From: Galaxea fascicularis
Lineage: Eukaryota > Cnidaria > Anthozoa > Scleractinia > Euphylliidae
Reading direction: 5' to 3'
Length of the DNA stretch: 64,000 nucleotides
Assembly: GCA_948470475.1 (NCBI GenBank)
Contig: OX419336.1
Location: 5,444,484-5,508,483 of the forward strand
Part shown: piece by piece, positions 55,740 to 64,000 of the stretch
Layout of the letters: every line of letters begins with the position of its first letter
Numbering within the stretch: the stretch's first letter is position 1
The notes under the pieces: model-generated
The model's input: the letters and a program-made list of their open reading frames with translations, nothing else
What the model was told of the DNA's origin: nothing
Database searches by the model: none
Position numbers and translations under genes: made by a program

Positions 55740-55970
55740 ATGAAAACAGTCCAAATCAAACGCAACTCCAAATACCAGAGGGACATTGACAGATCCTTTG
55801 CAGTGATTTTCTACAATCTAAGAAGGATTCGTGATAACAAACTACCTGAAGGGACAACATCGTGCGTCTTTCCTGTGGCAATGCAGCGACAAGTTCAAAG
55901 CTCCTCAAAGGATAATATGGACAAGAGACGAGTGAGTTTTTCAGATCAGATTCTCAAAATTGATCTCTGA
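55740..55970 (+). CDS. RVxF-family protein 9 (subgroup C), 76 aa
   Basis: This is the shortest member, single exon. Its start MKTVQIKRNSKYQRD aligns with copies 10 and 11. The helix block is at residues 12-31 (YQRDIDRSFAVIFYNLRRI). Tyr replaces the His that the other copies have before Asn. The middle kinase/14-3-3 module is missing. DKRRVSFSDQILKI lies at 61-74. The hydrophobic pair after the motif (IL) could act like the secondary docking contact known next to RVxF in several PP1 partners. RRVS fits a PKA site overlapping the docking motif. The stop is followed by GGCC, as in copy 11. Confidence 0.75.
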   Translation: MKTVQIKRNSKYQRDIDRSFAVIFYNLRRIRDNKLPEGTTSCVFPVAMQRQVQSSSKDNMDKRRVSFSDQILKIDL

Positions 55971-57350
55971 TGGCCAGCACGATGGTTGTTTTTTTATTGG
56001 GTCACACCTCACTTGGACAAGGATAGTTAAGTTAACGCAGTCTATGCGTGATTTTATAAGAAACTGGTTAAAGAATAGTAGTGGATGGGAGTGCACTTAA
56101 TAAAATATATCATAAGGCTTTGGACAACTAGAGCATAAACAGTAACAAACAGTGACAACGCCCATGATCCTCTCGAAGCACGTAAAAATTTGCGATTTGT
56201 ACTGTCGGCAGTTGACGACGTCTGATTGTCGACCTTATGACGCATTCAAACTATAGGAGGAAGAAGTAGCACAGAAAAGAGGAAACCTTAACGTTCGTGA
56301 CACAGCCTGACGTTTCCTTCAAATGTCAGTGCCTGAGAGATCTACGATCTGACAATCACAACAGTCATGGCTTTAAAGCTAACAGAGACTAAGCAACATA
56401 TTATTCAACCTGCTGCATGGGATTGAAACAGCGTGTAGACCTGCTCAAATTAAACGTTTTGATGTCTAGCAGTGGCTTACACCGGCATGGTTTGGAATGT
56501 GCTGTGCCCGCCGGCAATGCACGTACAAGTAAACATGGCCATTTTCATGGTTGTGGCGGACTGAAACTTGCTACATTTGCACGCTGTTAGGTGACTCATT
56601 AACGCAAACGCTGAGGAAGGCAACTTAGAGTGGGCGAAAACGAGATCCATTTGAGAAAATCAGAGACTCTCACCGTTTAATATTCACCGCAACCTAATTC
56701 GCATCCTAAAAGACGACACGCATATCAATATCGCTTGATAGACGATGGACACTCTGGGGTCCAAAAACACCTCAGTGATTTAACACCGACTTGCAGGACA
56801 GCCTGCTCAAAAATGGAGATCGAATCTCGCACTGTATGACACGATAAAACTTTAGCGTAAGGACATTTAATTGTTCTCGACAAGACGAGTTGTAGTAAAA
56901 CGTCTTTCACGTCAATTTATTGTGACACAGTGACTGTTGGCATGGTATAGTGGGGGCTGCGTTGTTTGCAAATGTAGTTAAAATGCACGTTTTTCTTGTC
57001 AAATATTTAGCGATGAAACTCAGTGCTACGCGCACGTTTTTCCTTTACCAATGATCCACATTTAACATACATTCTCAAATTAAACAATGGTGAAGATCTG
57101 TTGTCAATGAATGTAGAGGCTTGTTGAATTGAACGACGCTCGCTAAAGTGCCATTCCGGATTGACTGTTCTACTGTGGAAGCAATTTAATTGAGTTTTTA
57201 GACCGTAACTGAAAGGTAGCAAGACAAGCAACTAGTACATATATTAATTAAAACCCGCAAAGACATCCTCTTGAATGTTTTGGTTGAAATATTGGACTCA
57301 GCACAGTCTTTGACTACCTGTAATTAAGTCAACCCACGGTTTTTACAACA
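55971..57350. other. Intergenic, nothing recognised
   Basis: No supported feature was seen. Confidence 0.4.
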
Positions 57351-57359
57351 TTCAGTGAT

Positions 57360-57817
57360 TATAAATAGAAATCTGTTTTTGTTCCAAATAGTCTATTGAG
57401 ATACAGTGGCACATCATGGCAATATTCGACGAAACTACCGCTTCTTACACTTTTCCTTGGTTCTGGAACTTCCAAGTTGTGTTAACATTTTTTAAGCCAT
57501 GTATCTCCACTACTCGCCCCGCTGCGTCAGTGAGTGAGTGGTGGAGTTGGACGAATCTCTGCACGTGCACTATGGTCATGGTGCACGTGCAGAAAACCGA
57601 GAAGAGCACAACAGTGGGGTTTAAAAGATGTGGCTACCAAAACTTGTTTCAGAAGCACCGGACGATAATATTTAAACGAAAACAATCGCTTTCCCTTTTT
57701 CTTGTTTTAAAAAAGAAACTAAACCACTTTTGTAAGAAACGGTCTCGGGTTGATTCGAAAAGAGCTTTAAACTCCACGAGGTTAAGGAATACCTCAGGTT
57801 ACAAATACGTTCTTTAA
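57360..57817 (+). CDS. Possible small gene with TATA box (133-aa ORF at 57416)
   Basis: TATAAATA at 57360-57367 stands 49 bp before an ATG (57416) in the context ATCATGG that opens a 133-codon frame. The product starts MAIFDETTASYTFPWFWNFQ, has a Trp-rich N-terminal half and a Lys/Arg-rich C-terminal half. It shows no RVxF or helix block and no known domain. A 36-bp palindrome lies within it. It may be chance. Confidence 0.25.
57558..57593. repeat. 36-bp perfect-arm palindrome with E-box cores
   Basis: TCTGCACGTGCAC and GTGCACGTGCAGA are perfect inverted arms around a 10-bp spacer TATGGTCATG. Each arm contains CACGTG, the core of bHLH binding sites. Confidence 0.8.
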
Positions 57818-58953
57818 GCCGTTAATAAAAATACGCAATGTAAAGAACATTTCACATACATCTTTCTTTTGAACAACCAAACTCAACTAAGCCTTTATGC
57901 CGTGCGCGTGCCACGTACAGTATACAGTGTAACAAAATTACAAACCGCAAATAATCAGCCTTTTGTCTTGACCCATCCAGCTTAGGAATGATTGAATTCA
58001 CGTAATATGCTTTCCCAAATGAACTCCTGTTATGGGAATGGAACAACCGCTGGGTCGAGGTGACCTGAAACTAGCGCGCCGAATGGAACGAGTGTCTTAG
58101 CCAGACCTTCGGTGCCACGTCACTGGCAAGAATGGCCAAACCCAAGTTTCCCGCCCAAACTTTCCAAAAGAAGGAAACCGATTCCTGGTAGATTTGTATT
58201 TTGAAACAACAGAGAGGTTAAGTTTATGTGGAATTTCCCTCAGCGGGCATTTTAATAGCGCTCGTCGTCCGTATTATTCTGGATGTTTTTCTCTTTTTTT
58301 TTATTTTTTTTTTCCGGAAGCAAAGCAAGTGTTAGGAATAGGGAGACGTCTGTAAGCGGAGGCTCGACTTTATTTGCTCTCGACGAAATCTTGTTGTCGA
58401 CGGATTTCAATGTTAATTTAATTACGCGTCGTCTCCTCTTGTTTCCCACCTCCCTCTGCTATAACCAATTTTTTGCGTTCTCCTACAGACCACACGTTTG
58501 GAAATCTGGTTCATACTTCGAACTTTTCATGTCCCGAATCTAATGCAAATGAGCTAGAACAAGATATTTTCCTAATTAGCCGTTTGATTCGGCACATGAG
58601 AAGTTCGACGTTTGAACCGAGTCTAAGTATTTCATTTACTGGTTTGTCATTGAGATGTAGTAAGAAAGGCTCCCACATGATGAACCACAGGGATAGGTTA
58701 AGTGCTTTCAAACCGTGTTGATAGAGTTTTCCCAAACTCCCAAGAAAGGAATACGCAAAAGAGCTCTCAGATGACACTACCTTCAAAAATTCCATCCTTA
58801 AATTGAAGGGCGAGATCAGAATTGACTGACTCACCGCACACCAGATAGCCCAAGCAAGACCTCGCTGCATGGATTTCACCCCTTGTTCAGGACGGAGCTC
58901 TCAGTTCCCACTGAACAGTTGTTTTTTTGAACTTCACACTGGGCTCAAGGAGC

Positions 58954-59202
58954 ATGAAGACGAGACAAGTCAAGACGAATACCAAATACCAGAGGGACAT
59001 TGACCGGTCATTCGCTGTCATTTTCCACAATCTTGAAAGGATCCGTGAGAGCAAACCATTTAAAGAAAAGAAAAACCAAATCGAAACGTTTGATGCTGAC
59101 GTTCTACAACCACAACGAACTAATTTCCACTACTTTCCGGAAGCTTCAACAAATATAATGAGCAAACGAGTGAGCTTTTCAGTGGATACTAAAACAATCT
59201 AG
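58954..59202 (+). CDS. RVxF-family protein 10 (subgroup C), 82 aa
   Basis: This single-exon gene uses the ATG at 58954 (MKTRQVKTNTKYQRD), because the upstream part of the frame has no ATG and the start aligns with copy 9. The helix block is at residues 12-31 (YQRDIDRSFAVIFHNLERI). The middle region is Lys/Gln/Phe-rich and lacks the RRHS module. SKRVSFSVDTKTI (70-82) is the C-terminus. It has one basic residue fewer than copies 9 and 11 in front of Val, so the overlapping R-R-x-S site is weakened to K-R-V-S. PP1 docking is inferred. Confidence 0.75.
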   Translation: MKTRQVKTNTKYQRDIDRSFAVIFHNLERIRESKPFKEKKNQIETFDADVLQPQRTNFHYFPEASTNIMSKRVSFSVDTKTI

Positions 59203-61530
59203 TGAGGCTCAAATCCAGTCAGGTCACTCGTTACAATGCAGGAGGAAACACCAACAGAAAGTCGTTGTGTTGCCAAGAGATCAAGTTAACTGCAGATGCT
59301 GTGAATTGCTTTGTGACTGGCAAAGGCAATGGAAACACTGTCAATATCCGTCTAGCTCTCCTGTGAAATGACCCTCATGTGCCTCATGTTCTGGCGGGAT
59401 TTGGGAAGCTGATCAGACAAGGTTTATGGCCGACTGTTTAAAACGAAAGACGGAATATAATTCATATCAGTCCATCATTAAGAAAGCATATGATGAAATG
59501 GACTTGGAAATTGAGAGTATACGAGGCTATTTCGTATGAATGTCCACTTACGTATAATTTCTGGCAGTAAACTCAAATATTAATCTTATTAAGGCCACAT
59601 TTGATTTTTTGCGAAAGCCTGTTTTCTCCTACATTGCCTGATGTTTTTACAGACCTAAAACTGAAAATGTATTGCGTCTGATATAAATCGAGTATTTCGT
59701 TTTAAAACTTAATTTAATCAGTGTCAACATTTGATTTATCTTCTGCTAAGCCCTCTTGACATAGCTTTAATTGTGAGATAAACCGCTTCATGGTTCAGTT
59801 GTTCACAGACACAAAACGTAGATAAAGCTGCTATGCGTTCCAGTCAGTTTTAAAACAGCAAATAGCGAGGGCAAACGACAACAGTTTAACCACTTTGTAA
59901 TCACGCCAAACGCGTTCAAAATGGGTAGTAGAAATGAACTAGGAGATTCAACCCCTCTATAATCAACAGACCGCTGACACATTCGAAAACCTGAGGCCAC
60001 CGGCGAAGTTCGATGCAAGAACCTAATAAACAGACATCTATAATGTTCGTATGTTCGTTCTTCGAAATTACAGTCACATTGGAATAGCTTTTTAAAACTC
60101 ATAGGCTTTATCGGGAGAATCCTTCTTGTCAACTGAAGTACATCCTTGCTTGCCTTTGAAGTCCTCTCATCATCCAAATATTTGTGGCAATAAAAATAAA
60201 ATCCATCGATCTTAAGTTCTCCTTTCATCTAGTCAGTTATGAATATGTCAAAAATCTACCTGTGAATCTGATCGTGAACAAATCATATTGCCTGATGGTT
60301 CCCCTTCTAACTCACTCAAAATATCAGCTCTGATTTTTTCCTTCTCCGCTTACAAAATTTGTATGATCATTGAATGGAAATAGGTAACTCTTCTCGGCTA
60401 GTCTGATGGAAACTATTGTTAAGACGAGTTTGCTTATTGATCTCATGATGAACAGAATGAGTGGCAACTTGTTATGTGTAACACTCTGAAGACAAATTCA
60501 AGGAAGAATTCCTTCTCCAAGACTATCATAGAAGACTGAAGTGATGGGGTCACGCGAATCATTTCTTGCAATGTGGTAAGCTGATTGAATCAACGTCTGC
60601 AAAATTGATTTTGATTTTATCTCTCACTAAACCCTCTTCACACGGCTGACACAAGGAAACGAAGTCACAGTATGATCAAACAACTCGTTTGTACATTGTT
60701 TGTGCGACATGGTGAAATTTAGTAAAACCTCTTATTTCTGTCCCGTTGTCTTTGCTTGTATCATTCTTCGTTTTTTCCTGCGTTTTTCCTTTCGTCAAAT
60801 AATGACAATCTGAATATTTCCGATTACTACGCAAGGACCAGAAGCACTCGCACCATTGACATGCGTGCGTTTACAATAACGATTTCAATCAGTTGAAGCA
60901 ACGTGGGTCGTCTCGCCTAGTCCTTGCGCTTTTCTTTCCTCTTTCTCCTCAAACAAAACTGCCGTTAAAGAGAAAGAAGGAACGAAGAAAAAAACTTTGG
61001 AACCAGGGTATCAGCCATAGAATGACGGGTACACCTAACTAATTAACCCCCAATACTCTCCCCCGTCACGTGAACGTTGCACGTGCGTATCTTAACACTC
61101 AATGCATCGCGTGAAACTACGCATCTTTCATTTCTGGGCACTCAGACAAGTGGCAGCCAACTTAAGCCTAACAACACTTGTATCTGATTTCAGCCGCGAC
61201 TTTCTCTTGTTGAGCGTGCTTTCAATTGAAAAGGGCCCCCTCCAAAACAAAAACTAAGTGTCATAGGCAAATTAGCATTATAATAAACTTTGAAAGGTGG
61301 CCACTTTAATTAATTTCATGAATTTTGATTAATGCACATGCGACTCGATTTTGAAATTACCACTCCATACCGTTCTCGTAAAACATGCAGAGATGAAAAA
61401 CATTCGGTTTAAGACAGCTGCACAGAAGCAGCGTTCTATCGAGCCGTCTTTCTTTAGAGCTATGCATCCAGGGATGAATACGAAAGATGAAAACAGGACC
61501 CATTAAGGACAAAGTGTAAAGACTAGGATC
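59203..61530. other. Intergenic before copy 11
   Basis: A 141-codon frame on the - strand (59803-60228) shows no domain or paralogue. No repeat was recognised. Confidence 0.4.
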
Positions 61531-61612
61531 ACAAACAACATCGAGTCATATGCATCGGCTGAGCGACGAAACCAATCAGACTCGTATATTTTGCATGTAT
61601 TAAATGTTACTC
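61531..61612 (+). promoter_or_regulatory. Conserved CCAAT promoter block of copy 11
   Basis: ACAAACAAC, GCATCGGCTGAGCGACGAA, ACCAATCAG, TATATTTT and ATGTTACTC match the order and spacing of the block at 55515-55622. Confidence 0.65.
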
Positions 61613-61758
61613 ACAAAAACTTCTTTGGCCCTAATATAATGATGCATCAGTGCCCGGCCCTTCAGATGTATAGCACTCTTAGCTACGAAAATACATAGGA
61701 AGGCGTTGCAAATTTTAAGTTGGCTTTTGTCAAATAATAGTGCTTGGTTCAAGTCATC

Positions 61759-62013
61759 ATGGAAACAGCTCGAGTCAAACAGAACTCTAAGTACCAGAAG
61801 GAAATTGAAAGATCATTCGCAGTAATTTTTCACAATATAAACCGGATCCGCGAAGGAAAAACAGAGTGTTACCATAACAAGGCAACTGTTCCTCTGCCAA
61901 TGACGCGCCATGCACCCAGAGATAACTCACACCTCAGCACAGAAGCGTTCTCGACCAGGCTTAGTAATAGGAGGGTGAGTTTTTCAGATCAGATTTGTCA
62001 TATTCATCCTTGA
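61759..62013 (+). CDS. RVxF-family protein 11 (subgroup C), 84 aa
   Basis: This single-exon gene is the last member in the window. The ATG at 61759 gives METARVKQNSKYQKE, aligned with copy 9, and the five upstream codons contain no ATG. The helix block is at residues 12-31 (YQKEIERSFAVIFHNINRI). A short His/Pro-containing middle follows. SNRRVSFSDQICHI lies at 69-82, nearly the same as copy 9 (RRVSFSDQILKI), so copies 9 and 11 are sister paralogues in both coding and promoter sequence. RRVS fits a PKA-type site inside the putative PP1 docking motif. Confidence 0.75.
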   Translation: METARVKQNSKYQKEIERSFAVIFHNINRIREGKTECYHNKATVPLPMTRHAPRDNSHLSTEAFSTRLSNRRVSFSDQICHIHP

Positions 62014-62780
62014 TGGCCCGGCTCTTAAGTGGACTAATAAGTAACAGGAATTACAGGTAGACTGGTAACCAACACTACCTTGGCTTCTTGCATGACGATA
62101 CCAATCTGTCTCATGACTTCTGAAAGCTTAAGCAAGGAACAAAACTCAAAGTGGACCAGATACGAGAAAAGAAGAAAATGTCAACAAACTGAACGCGCAA
62201 AAGAGTGGAAACGCCCTGAGTACTCTCCAAGCACACAACACTGCCGCATGATTTCAACTGCAAGAGTATCATTAAAATAATTGCGATCTCATCCAGATAT
62301 CTGTCCAAAGTACCACGTTTAAGGAACTTAATTTCAAGACGATGGCATCTTTTTTCCGCTAAAGATTTAAAGGAAAAAGGAATTCACACGTAATTAAGCT
62401 ATGCACGTGATGCTATAATAATTTCAGTGGCGCACGTGCATGTATGACGAGGCAAACCCTTTCCAACGGCCATGTAATTTAATGTTCTTAATAGACCATA
62501 ACATTAGAGGATAAAGCTTGAGCCTGATTATACAAGATTTAACTCTTCATTTCCCGTTAGTTTTATTTTCAAAACCTTCCAGTGTAGTGAAGCTGTTCTT
62601 GTTACTTAATTTAATATTTGTTACGTACAAACAACACCAAATATGGACACTGAACATTTGACTTAAGATAAAATTTTGATTTAAGCTTCTGGTAACAGCA
62701 GCCATCATCCAAAATCAAGCGCCAAAATGGGGCTGTTAGCTGTTGGAATAGCAAATGGAATATTTGCATACCTTCTCTTT
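62014..62780. other. Intergenic, nothing recognised
   Basis: No supported feature was seen. Confidence 0.4.
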
Positions 62781-62789
62781 ATGATCGAT

Positions 62790-63900
62790 ACAGCAGAAAA
62801 AAGACCTCGGACGTGCTAGACGCACGGGATCCAATCTTAACCGCGGAGATATCGAACCAGCCAGCTTCCTAACTGACATCTTTTCACGACTTTGCCCCGA
62901 TATATATATTCTCTCTTCTCCTTAAACTCGAAAAGTAAAAATTGAAGGTACTCCTACATTTGTGAAACCCCTCAGCCAAGGGCAGATTCTTTATATTTCC
63001 TATTCAAATGGCTTGCCTGAGGCACAAACGACAACCAACAAAGACACTTTGAAACCTAACTTGAACAGCAGCTGATATTAAAAATTGATATCAAATTTAA
63101 AAAGGGGCCTATTGCATGTTCGAACAAACACTTCTCTTGGGCAATAGTTGCCGGGTCCAAGCATGAAGGCTGCTTGCACAACGAATCTTCGCTATACCCT
63201 CGCCCGAGCTGGGTGCACGTGATCGCTTCTTAACATATACATATCGAACCAACCAAAGTACTCCTAACCGTCTAGAATTTATCTTTTTGTTTTTGTTTTG
63301 GAAGAACGTAAATCTCGATCGACATTGCGTATTTTTAACATTCCGGCACCATACACTTTTTCCTTTTTTTCCTTTCTCAATGACACAACGAGAACTGAAG
63401 GCCGTACTGAAAGTGCCCCATGTTACCTAATCAAATGGCTTGCTTTAAGTACAAACCACAACTTTCTAAAACGTTTTTGAACTTTGCCTCGCAAAATATT
63501 TAATTAACACTCGATCAGTAAAAAATGACATCACTCGTTGATACCAAGTCTTTCCTTCATGGTCAAAAATCGGCGACGGTCAAAGATGAAAACAGCTTGT
63601 AAACAAGTATCGCCATACTTCAACGGAATTGTTCGGGGTAGAAAGAACTAACGTAGCAAGGAAGGCGATCAAAGGTCCCAACATAAATGAAAAACAACAG
63701 GGCTTACTTAATAATCCCAACTGGCAGGAGGCGCAGACCTGTTGGCACTTACCAAGAACAAACTGAACCAGCTTGCTTTAAGTACAAACCACAACTTTCT
63801 AAAAAGGTTTTTGAACTTTGCCCCGTAAAATATTTAATTAACCCTGTCACCCTGCCTCCCTGGCGGTCGTATCCAAAGCACGAAAGATTTAGTTTGTCTA
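62790..63900. repeat. Diverged tandem repeats, ~330-400-bp unit
   Basis: A 71-bp block beginning GCTTGCTTTAAGTACAAACC is nearly identical at 63438-63508 and 63771-63842. A more diverged copy begins near 63007 (TTCAAATGGCTTGCC). ATATCGAACCA also recurs at 62850 and 63241. The order of shared blocks suggests three diverged tandem copies. Confidence 0.6.
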
Positions 63901-64000
63901 ATTAGTCAACACGGAGATTGAAAAGTACAGATATTTCACCTGTGGACAGACAGAAAACGTTTTCGAAGCACCAACAAGATTTTTTACCGAAACCGTTGTA

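Noticed and set aside
58511..58870. 118-codon ATG frame on the minus strand just upstream of copy 10
   Set aside because: No domain, paralogue or promoter was recognised, and it overlaps the likely promoter region of copy 10. It could be real but is unsupported.

Overview
This window looks like nuclear DNA from an animal, most likely an anthozoan cnidarian and perhaps a stony coral. The evidence is an AT-rich, repeat-dense background with small isolated genes, many fold-back MITEs, Penelope-like and LINE remnants, and a large DNA transposon coding for THAP, DDE, SWIM, YqaJ, PHD and Ulp1 domains. The taxonomic call is an inference. There are no bacterial operons, no CRISPR array and no rRNA.

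The main cellular content is a tandem family of eleven small, apparently single-exon genes, all on the + strand. They begin near 7488, 14812, 21515, 25528, 44667, 47860, 50382, 53963, 55740, 58954 and 61759. Each encodes a 76-196 residue protein with two shared blocks. Near the N-terminus is a short predicted amphipathic helix of the type Y-(Q/E/D)-(R/K)-(D/E)-(M/I) ... (I/V)-(I/L)-(Y/F)-(H/Y)-N-(L/I)-x-R-(I/L). Near or at the C-terminus is a basic (K/R)-(K/R)-V-x-F-(S/A/C) motif that fits the RVxF docking motif of protein phosphatase 1 (PP1). Longer members also carry an R-x-x-S or R-S-x-S-(E/D)-P motif in between, typical of basophilic-kinase and 14-3-3 sites. I do not recognise the family by name. 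Three subgroups are visible: A (copies 1-2), B (copies 3-4) and C (copies 5-11). Proteins get shorter along the array, except copy 5, which has an internal duplication. Copy 6 looks disabled: a 98-bp MITE sits 8 bp before its ATG and a 14-bp tandem duplication shifts its frame.

Between copies 4 and 5 lies a nearly intact 11.8-kb DNA transposon (26568-38393). It is flanked by a 6-bp target duplication GTAAAT and has long inverted termini built from ATCGAAC motifs. Inside these are inverted arrays of a ~47-bp near-palindromic repeat. It carries two convergent genes: a 954-residue SWIM-YqaJ nuclease-PHD-PHD-Ulp1 protease protein (+) and a 511-residue THAP-DDE transposase (-). The two genes share mirror-image promoters. 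Two MITEs are nested between them, and fragments of other elements (Penelope tail, HIRAN-like domain, broken minus-strand exon) lie in the left arm.

The rest is repeat-rich intergenic DNA: a LINE remnant (3.7-5.5 kb), a palindromic TTAA-flanked MITE (2.86-3.27 kb), a TIR element with an OTU-protease fragment (10.6-12.2 kb), a GIY-YIG Penelope fragment (40.2-40.6 kb), a palindromic element with a tRNA-Arg-like core (41.1-41.4 kb), and several tandem duplications. All coordinates were read by eye. Ends of degenerate repeats are approximate.
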